64,000 nucleotides of DNA from Sphagnum compactum. Taxonomy: Eukaryota; Bryophyta; Sphagnopsida; Sphagnales. Of the stretch, positions 12,401 through 23,090 are shown piece after piece. How positions within the stretch are numbered: the stretch's first letter is position 1; each line of letters opens with the position of its first letter. The stretch is taken from assembly GCA_965153455.1 (NCBI GenBank), contig OZ234497.1, positions 558,001 through 622,000 on the forward strand, given 5' to 3'. Below the pieces are notes generated by a model that saw only the letters and a program-made list of their open reading frames with translations, did no database searches and had not been told where the DNA came from. The position numbers and the translations under genes are program-made.

Positions 12401-14230
12401 TTGATGTGAACATGAGGGCTCTAGATGGGCTGCAAGGACCTATGTATGTTGGTACTGGATGTGTATTCAGAAGAGTTGCACTGTATGGGTTTGACCCCCC
12501 TAGGCATGTGGATCATCCAGGATGCTGGGGTACTTTATGCTGTGGAGGGAAGAAGAAAAACAAGGCACAGAAGCGAGAGGTTGAGGTTGAAACTCTCAAT
12601 GGAGGAACTAGTGAGGAGGAGGAGGATGTTGAAGCTGTGATGCTGCCTAAGAGGTATGGTGACTCCATGACCTTCTCTGCTTCAATTCCAGTTGCTCAGT
12701 TCCAAGGGCGACCACTTACCGATCAAGGTGTTCAGAATGGACGGCCTGCAGGGGCTCTTACAGTGCCTCGGGAGCCACTTGATGCCAGCACTGTGGCAGA
12801 AGCCATCAATGTTATCTCATGCTTCTATGAGGATAAAACAGAGTGGGGTGGGCGAGTGGGGTGGATTTATGGTTCTGTCACAGAAGATGTTGTGACAGGA
12901 TTCCGGATGCACAATCGTGGCTGGCGATCTGTCTACTGTGTGACCAAGCGTGATGCTTTTCGGGGAACTGCCCCAATCAATCTCACTGATCGGCTGCACC
13001 AGGTGACTCTCTGGTTTCTCTTTTAAGTCCTTCCGAGATAGATCACTAACCGAGTCCTTGGTATGTTAGTGCCTTCTCCATCTCCCACGTGGCTTGCAAA
13101 AAGGAGGCAGTTGCCCAAATGGTATAATAACTGTCAGCAGAACATTAAACTTCTTCCCCCCTATGCAGATTATTGCAGCTCTTTGCATAGCAATCCTTTT
13201 TGAGTCTTGCTTCAGCAAACTTCTTTGATAATTGTCTTTGTGAAGTCCATGACAGTAAGTAGACATAGAATGGGAGAGAGTAATAGAGAAATTTTGTTTT
13301 ATGCCTAGCTTCACAATGGTCCAACACTCAAACTACCCTAGTGTAGGTGAATTTCAGGAAGAATGTAAGATTTCCTCACTATGCATGATTACGTAGTTCA
13401 GATGCTTGTATTAACTGACTGGCTCTACTCATCCTTTATGTTATACCCAGGTACTGCGATGGGCAACTGGGTCAGTTGAGATATTCTTCTCTCGCAACAA
13501 TGCTCTTTTTGCAAGCTCACGTATGAAATGCCTTCAGCGCATTGCATACCTCAACGTTGGCATCTACCCCTTCACATCCATCTTCCTGCTTGTCTACTGT
13601 TTCCTTCCAGCCCTATCTCTCTTCACCGGTGAGTTCATTGTCCAGTCATTGAATGTTGCCTTCCTCGTCTACCTCCTGATCATCACGGTGACACTCTGCA
13701 TGCTCGCCGTACTAGAGGTAAAGTGGTCAGGCATTACATTGGAGGAGTGGTGGAGAAATGAGCAGTTTTGGGTAATTGGTGGCACAAGTGCCCATTTAGC
13801 TGCTGTTTTCCAGGGCCTTCTTAAGGTTATGGCTGGAGTTGACATCTCCTTCACACTAACATCAAAATCTGGAGCAGAAGAGGAGGGTGATGAGTTTGCT
13901 GATCTTTATGTTGTCAAATGGTCTGCTCTCATGATACCACCCATCACCATCATGATCATCAACATTATTGCCATAGCTGTTGGGACATCACGACAAATCT
14001 ACAGTGAGATCCCTCAATGGAGTAAACTTCTGGGTGGTGTTTTCTTCAGTTTTTGGGTACTAGCCCACCTTTACCCATTTGCTAAAGGGCTTATGGGGAA
14101 GAGGGGCCGGACACCAACAATTATATTTGTGTGGTCAGGCCTTCTTGCAGTTATTATCTCTCTATTGTGGGTTTATATCAGCCCGCCAGCAAACAACATT
14201 GCCAATCCAGGTGCGTTCCAGTTTCCATGA
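9420..14230 (+). CDS. CSLD: Cellulose synthase-like D (CSLD) glycosyltransferase
   Basis: Four exons (9420-10342, 10803-11607, 12028-13002, 13451-14230) join in frame to 1160 residues, a normal CSLD length. The N-terminal RING-like zinc finger has its cysteines at about residues 139-195 ([30 protein letters not shown]), followed by a short poly-Asn. Helices start at about 309 ([16 protein letters not shown]). The family-2 glycosyltransferase residues are all present: DD 432-433 (YLSDDGG), DCD 649-651 (LDCDHY), TED 861-863 and the Q901-V-L-R-W905 motif, which spans the last splice junction. A CSLD-type insert ([10 protein letters not shown], then an acidic run) lies in exon 3. About six membrane helices fill exon 4. 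CSLDs act in Golgi and plasma membrane and make beta-1,4-glucan (or mannan) in tip-growing cells such as rhizoids and root hairs. The start ATG follows an in-frame leader without other ATGs. It appears intact. Confidence 0.97.
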
Positions 14231-16180
14231 GAATTGGCAAATTCTGTTTTAGCTGCCCATCTCTCAGGGATATGGTCAAGGAAATTGGACTACTACTACT
14301 GAAAAATCTCACATCTTGATGAGGTGGTAGCATGGTTTATCCTCCATATCTTATGACCTTATAAACCTCAGTTGATCAATGTTGAGGAAGTTGAGGAATA
14401 ACATGATCCTCAACATTCCTTGAGAGTGAAGAGCATGACAGCCATGAAAAGGGGGGGAGCCTTTGAAGTATGAGATGGCAGGTTGGTGGTGTAGCAAAGG
14501 GCAGTGATCCCTGTAAAGAAAAGGCCACAAAGGGGGAGGGAGGAGGTGGTCATTTCAGCTCCAACATGTACATTAGCTGGATTTCAAGTTTTGGACTTCT
14601 GCAAGAAACTAGGCTCATGGTGTGAGCTTTCTCCTCAGAGACCAGAATTCTGGCCTTCGACCCTCTTTTCATATGCAAGTGCATACATTAGTAGTTCTCT
14701 TCACGTGTGGGAAGTTCTTTCTTCCCCAGAGCTATTCTATTACTGCACTGCAGCTACTCAATTTTGTTGAATCTGCTGACAAATAGTTATAATAGCTTTG
14801 ATGTGATCCATACCAGAATATGTCTTAAATGTTCATTCCTAGTTGATCAATACCTTAGAACTTTGAGACTACTGGAAATATATCTGAACCTTTTTTAGTG
14901 ACTGGTAAGTAACTTGTCTCTCTTGCAACTGCAAGTGGAAATGCTCTTACAAAACACACCATAACACTCACTGAAAACATTGCTAAATGTGCTGTGAGAA
15001 AGGAACTGGTATTGTGATCAAATCATTGCAATCTCCTAACCAACAATATGCCATCAAAAATCACACTAAGATTGCTAGTTTAGAAATTGCACCAGTGCAA
15101 TTTCCAAACAACCAGTTTGGTGATGTAAGCAGTAAATATCCTGGTGTTGCATCTTCCATTCATTGTCACTTGTGTTGGCTGCACAATAATGTCTTGCAAC
15201 AGTAGGTCTTTTGATAGGAACTCATATGGTGACTTGTGGCAAGATAACCATTGATGTTTTACGGCAGTAGTTCTTTATCATGGGTGGGATGATTTAGAGA
15301 AGAATACCTAGCTGTTCCCCAAGGAAATAAGTTCTTACTTGTAATATCTGCAAAAGAGTTTGGATGTATTTCCTCAGCTGCTGTTGACTTCATGTAGATA
15401 GAACTCGAGATGAGGCAAGAACAGTCCAATGAGTAACTGGGTGAACACACTGGCAGCATTATTGGAAACAATTGGGAACCTAGTGCGATTACACTGAGAA
15501 CATGCTGGGAAGATCTGTGTCCAGAAAACATGACAATCCCCTGGAATTATGGTTATGTTGCAAGAACACCCCTATCACTTTGATGTTTGTTTGTCCTAAA
15601 GCCACTGCTGCCACCTGCAATACTTGGAACTCAATGTCTACAAGGGCTGACAATGAACAGAGAAACATGTAAATAAACTACCAACAAACCTTCATCCACT
15701 TGCCAATTAAAACAGCCCAGTACAGCACAAGAAATTTCATAACTCATGATTGGAGTATCACGCACTATTGACATACATGTCAGCAAAATACAGAATCTAA
15801 TCTAGCCATCCAGGAATTGAACCATATGGCTTCTTTGAAAATTTCTGAAAATATCAAATCTGTGTCTGTACACAGGCAAGCACTCTTTCTCATTTCTTCA
15901 AAAGCCTCCTGAAACCCAAATGAATAGAAACTCCATTCACCCAGCGCCATCACTAAAAATTAGTTATAATGGACAGGATGCAAAATTGAAGCTACTTCCA
16001 AGACAATCAGGCACAATGACACAAACCCTGATCCACCTGTCAACTCCTATCAACAAAAGCAAAAATGACAAACTCTAAGTTCCTTTTGCCCATTCATTGT
16101 GACGAGAAATTCTTTCAGCTGACCTTGGTGTTCTTTCATAGGTCTGTTCCAATGACTTGTTGACAGTCTTATCTTGACAT
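14231..16180. other. Intergenic between CSLD and the minus-strand genes
   Basis: This stretch contains the CSLD 3' UTR and non-coding sequence. The open frames here are short and lack recognisable motifs. Confidence 0.55.
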
Positions 16181-17346
16181 TTAAAAGAAGACTTCAGCAC
16201 CTTTTCCACCTGAAATGTGATGGTGCTGATGGCAATGATTTTTTGACCTGCTATGGGTCTTAACTTTTTCCTTCCTGTGTTTCCTGCTCTCAAAGCTGCT
16301 GTCAACATCCTCCTTACGCCAGGTGGAGAGCTTCAAGGGCTGACAATCCTCTCTGTTAAAAGACCCTGAACCAGATGCATGAACCAATCTTACATGTGTC
16401 AGAAAAACATGGTATGCATATGGAAAATTTCAACAGTTATCACTGGCCATACATACCTTTATATGGTATCAATGCTCATATCAACCCTATTAGGTGTACT
16501 GGCAACAAGGTCCAGGCTCACAAAAACTTTGTTTGCAATTCTGAAAGGTCAGAAATTTGAGACTAGGTGCTTGGTTAACTTGACAAAAACAAGTGTGAAT
16601 CTGGTAGAAGGATATAAAACCTAAAGACCAAACTAGTCTGCATGCCCTCATGCACAGGCCCTGTTTGCCACTCTGAATCACTGATGCTGTTCAAAAGTTG
16701 AGTCAATAGGCCAAAGGCCACAACCCAAATACATGCTCCTACAAGACATGGACTTCCAGTTTATCCTGAGTCATCCATATTTGTACAGCAGGCAGACATG
16801 CACAGACAGCCAAGAGATTTGCCTGAGGTATGCAATTACTGGCTGCCAACAATCAATGGGACCAAGTGGTCTGCTGACGCTTCATGAAACCAAAATAAGC
16901 CTAAGACAAATGTTGCAATGATGGGAACTTACTTTAGACATGTGAAAGGTGAAGGGGCAGAAAATTCAACCCTGAACCAAATTTGTTATTGCCAGCTGTA
17001 TAAAGATGGGCATGCAGTTGGAGAGGAGACACAGACCTGAATGATCTTATGATGCTTATGACCTCCCTCCCGTTGTAAATGTCTTTCTCTGATCCTCATC
17101 AGAGCCACTTTCATTGCTGTTTTCACTTAAAGAGTGCAATTCATGGTGGTAGAACTTCTTCAAATGCTTACCACCACTGTGTTTGTGCTTCCAGTGTTTC
17201 CTCTTCTTCATCTCGTCACTGTCATCACTGGTACTGTCTGATTTTGAGCTCTGTTCTTTTTTTGACCTTTCGTGGGATTTCGTAGCCATCATCCTTGGGC
17301 CACACAGCAGCCAGCTTAGCAGCATCATAGCCAGCATAGCCACAGA
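16181..17346 (-). CDS. Unrecognised Ser/Lys/His-rich protein, putative two-exon tail, possibly broken
   Basis: Two coding-like blocks can be spliced in frame: one ending at 17063 (gggag|gtcata) and one starting at 16352 (ttaacag|agagg). The first reads MATKSHERSKKEQSSKSDST, then DSDEMKKRKHWKHKHSGGKH and ENSNESGSDEDQRKTF. The second reads EDCQPLKLSTWRKEDVDSSF and RKHRKEKVKTHSRSKNHC. The charged, Ser-rich style suggests a nuclear RNA- or chromatin-associated protein, but I do not recognise a family. Upstream, another frame reads [20 protein letters not shown] and is linked to the first block only if a run of seven A (about 17257-17263) had six. So the gene is either frameshifted or starts at the internal ATG. 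It abuts the PPR stop codon on the same strand. Start and end are uncertain; a different final exon ending at 16075 (ERISRHNEWAKGT) is also possible. Confidence 0.35.
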
Positions 17347-17366
17347 ATCCTCAGGAGGTTGTGAAC

Positions 17367-20300
17367 TCAACAAATGCATTCTGCTATCCTTTCTCCCATC
17401 TCAACATTCCCATGAATTCTGCAGGCACTAAGCAATGCCTTCCAAACAAAAGCACTTGGTTTAAAGGGCATCATGTCGATCAGATTTTCTGCCTCCTGTA
17501 ATTGCCCTGCACGTCCAAGAAGATCAACCATGCAAGCATAGTGCTCTGCAAGTGCAGAAATTCTGTAAACTGAACCCATGGATTCAAAGTAGCACAGGCC
17601 TTCATCCACTAAGCCCACATGGCTGCAAGCTGAAAGAAGAGCAACAAAAGTAACCTTATCTACCTCTACACCTTCTTGACACATTTGTTGAAAATGTTCA
17701 AGAGCTTCCTTAGCATGCCCATGCATGGCATAGCCTCCAAGCATGGCATTCCAAGAGACAAGATTGCGAGTGGGCAACTTGTTGAACACTCTTTGTGCAT
17801 CCTCTATGCTCCCACATTTAGAATACATGTCAATGAGGCTACAAGCCACAAAGACATCAAACTTACAATCACTTGAAATGATTTGTTTATGGATACACCT
17901 GCCCTCTTCAAGTGCCGATACACTAGCACATGCATTCAACACCACTACAAAGGTGACAGGATCTGGCTGCACCCCTTCAGATTGCATTTGTTGATAAAGT
18001 TCCAGTGCCTTTGTTCCTTGCCCACATTTCAAATATCCAAGAATTATAGCATTCCAAGAGATGACATTATGTGTGACCATCTTAGTGAACACTCTCCAGG
18101 CATCCTCTATGCTCCCACATTTGGCATACATGTCAATGAGGCTATTACTCACTTTTACATCAGCCTCACAGTCCCATTGGATGATCTGTTCATGAACACA
18201 CCTTCCCTCTTCAAGTGCTACTACACTGGCACATGCATTCAATATGCCCACAAAGGTGACACGGTCTGGCTGCAACCCTTCACATTGCATTTGCTTAAAC
18301 AGTTCCAATGCCTTACGCCCTTGGCCACATTTCACATATCCCAGAATCAGGGCATTCCAAGAGATAGCATTGCGTGACACCATCCTATTGAACACTCTCC
18401 TGGCATCCTCTACACTCCCACATTTGGCATACATATCAATGAGGCTATTACCCACAAAAATATTAGATTCACATCCACTTCGCATAATCTGTTCATGGAC
18501 ATGTTTGCCCTCTTTCAGTGATGTGGCATTAGCACATGCATTCAGCACCCCCACAAATGTAATAGGAACAGGCTCCACCCCTTCGGATTGCATTTGTCGA
18601 AATAGTTCTAATGCCTTGTGCCCTTCACCACATTTCACAAATCCCACAATCATGGCATTCCAAGACACCACATCACGTGTCGTCATCCTCCTAAACACTC
18701 TCGTTGCATCCTCTAGGTTTCCACATTTGGCATACATATCAATGAGGCTATTACCAACAGACACATCAAATTCACAACCACTGCAAACAATCTGTTCATG
18801 AACACGCATGCCTTCATCAACTGCCGCAAGACTGGCACATGCATTTAACACCCCCACAAAGGTGACAGTGTCTGGCTGCACCCCTTCACATTGCATTTGT
18901 TGATACAGTTCCAATGCCTTCTGCCCTTGGCCACATTTCACATGTCCCATTATCATAGTATTCCAAGAGACCACATTACGAGTGGGCATCTTGTTGAACA
19001 CTCGACAAGCATTGTCAATGCTCCCAGATTTGGCATACATGTCAACAAGGCTACTACCCACAAAAATATCAGACTCATAACTGTTTTGTATGATTTGTGT
19101 ATGGATGCGTCTGCCCTCTTCAAGTGCCCCTAGACTAGCACATGCCTTCAACAAGCCCACAAAGGTGACAGGGTCCGGTGTCACCCCTTCAAATTCCATT
19201 TGCTCAGATAGTTGTAATGCCTTGTGCCCTTGCCCACATATCACATATCCCATAATCATGGCATTCCAAGAGACCACATCACGTGTGGCCATGCTCTTGA
19301 ACACTCTCCCTGCATCCTCTATGCTCCCACACTTGGCATACATGTCAATGAGACTGTTACCCACAAAAATATCAGACTTGCAACTGTTATGTAATATCTG
19401 TGAATGGATGCATCTGCCCTCTCCAAGCAATTGTAAACTTGCACATGCATTGAGAACTCGGACAAAAGTAAAGCTATCTGGGGTAATACCCTCTTGTTGC
19501 ATTTTTTGAAAAAGCTCAATCATCTTCTCATGTTGTCCCACTAGAGCACATCTTGCAAGCTTTCTGTTCCATTGAAAAACACTCACTTGCAAACTTCCTG
19601 GGGCCATTGCTTCCAGTTCTGCCTCCACCCACACAGGGTTCCATCTGCCATTGAGCCAAAGCGCCTGCTTTGTCTTCTTATGTTTGAAGTCAGGATACCT
19701 TGCATTCACCTACAACCAGAAACTCGTTATTTCTCTCAACCTGGATTGAATTACACTACAATGACAACCATATAATGACATAGCCTGACAGAGTTGCAAA
19801 AGAATCTTTTCTCTGCCAAGTGGCAATCATTACCTTCTCCAACCTGTGATCCCACCATTGAGAAGGATCTGAAAAGAACTCCTGCCAGAGATTTTCTATT
19901 GTCCTTCTCTGCTCTGCCAGGAACCGAAGGAACTGTTGAAAATCATTAACAAGTCAAAGAGAACTTCCTTTTGTCACATTGATGTATCATGTGCACACAT
20001 CAATCCATCATCAGAAAATATTGCATTTGAGTTTTCATCCTGCACAAAACTATCAATCTCCATCTGAACCAAAACAACTGAAGTAAGTGCAGGCACTCTC
20101 CCCTCTTCCACAACACTGTCCGTCACACTTTTCAATCAAGAACATGAATGCAATTATCATATGCAAAAGTGGAACATGGATTCAAACACATTCCCTCCAC
20201 AAAATTTGCCTCCTCCTGGCAACAGCACTCTCAATATCTACAAGTTCCATTATGCTTTGAATTCACCCAATTTGAAAAACAACAGGACGAACCCTAAACT

Positions 20301-20710
20301 GTATCACTTTCGTTCCTGTTTCCCTTAGAATTTTTACTCACTATCTTTCACAAATCACTCAGGTCTGCAAGAGAAATTTTGTGCTGATTTGTATGCAATC
20401 GTGAAGATTTAATAGGGTTAGGGTAACACAGATATTGCTGGTCAGGTTTCAAATTCAACAGTGTTGGTAGTACCTGACCCTAGGCAGCAGTGAGAAGGAA
20501 GATCCAACTTCAAACATCAACAAACACCTTGGTGACCTTACCTGAGAATGGATTTGCCGCAGTTGCTGCAGCAAGATCTCCTCCATCAGAAGCCAGACCC
20601 CTGTTGCAGCACAACAGTCCAGAGTTTGCAGCAACACGCAGTTGATGAATTCTCGAATACTTCAGAGACATCGGTCGTTGATGTTGACGAATTGCACGCA
20701 ATATCTGCAT
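17367..20710 (-). CDS. PDF motif - PPR (PLS class) fusion protein, organelle-targeted
   Basis: Three minus-strand exons, 20710-20542, 19913-19834 and 19709-17367, join in frame to 863 residues. Exon 1 gives a basic, Arg-rich presequence (MQILRAIRQHQRPMSLKYSR). Exons 2 and 3 together give NLWQEFFSDPSQWWDHRLEK joined to VNARYPDFKHKKTKQALWL and GRWNPVWVEAELEAM. This is the roughly 50-residue PDF motif (P89-D90-F91) known from the plant organellar ssDNA-binding OSB proteins. From residue 127 on there are PPR motifs in P-L-S order: six triplets of 101 residues each, for example VVSWNAMIMGYVICGQG and NSLIDMYAKCGSIEDA, then a last P-L-S2-like set and the start of an E motif (WKALLSACRIHGNVEMGERI). 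The frame stops at once after AECIC, so E is truncated and E+ and DYW are absent. It probably binds organelle RNA. The OB fold of OSB proteins was not seen. The exon 2 acceptor (ggcag|agcag) was chosen because it keeps the frame. Confidence 0.85.
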
Positions 20711-21489
20711 GAAAAATCCTTAGTATTGTGGGCATGAGCATTATCACAGAGATCGCAAGAAAGAAAAGAAGTGTCCAGAAGTCCCAAAAAAAGTCAGAAG
20801 TCGCCGTATTTAGACAATGAGTTCCTGGAGCAAACCGTGATGCTAAAAGATTTCTACTTTGTTGGCTGACCTCTAGCCAAATTTGGCTACTTGTGGATGA
20901 TCGCCAGTCCACCTACTTAACAAAATTGGACAAACAAAAAACCCCTGTCACCATCAAAGTGCGGAGCTGCGAAGTCTGCTGCTTTCAAAACCTAAACCCC
21001 AAAGATGGGTTTCTTCCCCCAAAGAAACAGGTGCAAAAAATCAGGTCAAATCACGTAGGGTAGAGAGGCCGGTCATAGTACACTTCAAAACTTGGCGGTC
21101 TCATGCGACGTCGGTTGCCTCTGAGGTCCCAAGATGGATTGTAGAGGAGGTCTGGGCGGACCTAATGCGATATAGATCGTGCAATTTGGACTTCAGACCC
21201 AAAAGTTATGGGCTCTGCAAGGTCTCAGCCTCATTGCCAAAAAAAAAAGGTCATCAAACATTAGGCCTACCTATGTTCAAACATTGCAAATCCTATCAAC
21301 GAACATTATAGCATTAACACTTGTCACAAATCTTGCTTATCACCAAACATTAACACAAGCAAATTGATTACATATGTTGAAAATTTTGTGCATTTGTATT
21401 CAAAGGCCGAGATCGAAACCCTAAATAGGGCAAAAATGTGTTTGGTAATCAAACCCAAAGGTTTTGTTAAAACATCACTAACCTGTCAT
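20711..21489. other. Upstream region of the PDF-PPR gene
   Basis: Probable promoter and 5' flank. No separate gene is visible and no clear TATA box was identified. Confidence 0.45.
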
Positions 21490-21636
21490 TCTCCCATGCG
21501 GTGACACTCTAGAACTTGCTACCCTCTCCCCCTTCCCTCTCCTCTCGCCTCTCCCCATGTCGTTTTCCCATGCGATGACACTCTAGAACTTGCTACCTTC
21601 TCCCCCTTCCCTCTCCTCTCGCCTCTCCCCACGCCT
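21490..21636. repeat. 74-bp tandem duplication, pyrimidine-rich
   Basis: Two units 74 bp apart both read cccatgcg(g/a)tgacactct, then agaacttgctacc and a CT-rich tail of about 40 bases. Differences are few. Confidence 0.9.
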
Positions 21637-21819
21637 GATTCGGACTTTCTCTCCCTCATTTCCTGTTCACAAGCTCAAATGCTTGCTTTCGTGAAGCTCT
21701 GGATGTGATGGCAACTTACTTTCATAGAGCTTTCAAGGTGATTACTTGTGGTTCTACTTGAAGCTCTTAATGGCAACTTTTTTATGTGTGTAGGTGGTGG
21801 CCCTCATCGAGGCGCCTTG

Positions 21820-22145
21820 TTCTATAGCGCCTTCATTGTTATGCTTTTAATGCGCACTCATTCTTACTATTCTTCTATTGTGCACTTAATTTGCTACACC
21901 TTTTTTGTGCACTTATTTTTGTTGTTCCTTTGTCGCACACACATTTGTTTTTGTTGTGCTTTATTGTGCACTTGTTCTTATTGTGCTTCTATTGCATGCA
22001 CACCTATTCTTGCTACACCCATGTTGCGCATTTATTCGTGTTGCTCCTTTGTTGTGCATGCATTTGTTCTTGTTGCATCTTTGTTACGCACGCACGTATT
22101 CTTGTTGCGCCCCTATTACGCATTTATTCTTAATGCGTTGCTTCT
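21820..22145. repeat. Degenerate minisatellite A (about 29-bp period)
   Basis: A theme of 'gcgcatttattcttgttgc' followed by 'tcctttgttg' recurs about ten times with heavy drift. The open frames here (for example 21748-22155) read as a Cys/Leu/His-rich series caused by the repeat. Confidence 0.75.
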
Positions 22146-22169
22146 TGTTTCTTAACCCTCTTGGGCTGT

Positions 22170-22450
22170 TGCTCAGCTTTTGACCCTCTTACATTGTTAT
22201 GTTAAACTACTCCTTAACTTTTGACCCTCTTATGTTGTTGCCATTTGTTCCTCTTTAGTAGTTCATGACTCTCTTACATTATTGCGTTGTGCTACTCTTC
22301 AACTCTTAACCCTCTTGCATTGTTGTGTTGTGTTACTTCTTAATTCTTGACCCTCTTATACTACTATAGTACTCCTCAACTTATGACCATTTTACGCTAC
22401 TCCTCAACTCTTGACCCTCTTACACTACTCTTAATTCTTGATCTTCTTGC
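22170..22450. repeat. Degenerate minisatellite B ('cttttgaccctcttac')
   Basis: The phrase 'aactcttgaccctcttac' returns about seven times at roughly 30-50 base intervals, with 'ttgttgtgttgtgctactc' between copies. It follows minisatellite A directly. Confidence 0.75.
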
Positions 22451-23065
22451 GTTACACTTTAATTCATCCTCATCAGCTATTACTCTTCTCTCTCCTTTGT
22501 TCATTCTCAACAGCAATTGTTCCTTTTTTCTTTCCTTTGTTCATTATTTGTAGCTTTCCCTACTCCTCTTCTTTGTCCTTTGTTCATCCTCATTAATAGT
22601 TGTTGGTGTTCTTCTTCTTTTCCCTTTAATCATTGTTAACAACAACTGCTTATGCCTTTCTTCTATTTCCTTTATTCATTTACTACAACAACAATTGATG
22701 TTTTTTTCTATGTTCTTTATTCATTTTCACCAAAAGCTACTAGTGTTCTTCTTCTCTAAACAAAAAGCTCCTATGCTCTATCCTTTGTTCATTTGCAGTA
22801 CTTACTACTATTCCTCCTCTATATCCTTTATACATTCTCAATAGTAGCTAATGTTGTTGTTCTTCTCTATCCTTTGTTCATTCTCACCAGTAGCTATTGC
22901 CACTCCTTTTCTCTTTCATTTTGTCAAAATCACCAACAATTGTTGCTCCCCTTCTTTCTCCTCTTGTTCATCTTCAATTGTTGTTGTTCTCCTTTTATTT
23001 GTCCTTAGCAATGGTGTTTCTCCTCTTGACACTTCATCTTCAATATAAGTCGTTGTTCTTTGACC
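22450..23065. repeat. Degenerate minisatellite C ('cctttgttcattctcaa')
   Basis: The phrase 'cctttgttcattctcaaca' returns about nine times at roughly 60-base intervals with 'ttgttcttcttctc' between. It follows minisatellite B directly and ends next to the transposase pseudogene. Confidence 0.75.
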
Positions 23066-23090
23066 CACCTTTCTAACGTCAATTATGTGT

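Noticed and set aside
17883-19509. Several plus-strand open frames of 80-185 residues
   Set aside because: They are antisense shadows of the PPR array and repeat with its 303-bp period.
21748-22183. Cys/His/Leu-rich open frames resembling a membrane protein
   Set aside because: They arise from the 29-bp minisatellite and exist in several frames at once.
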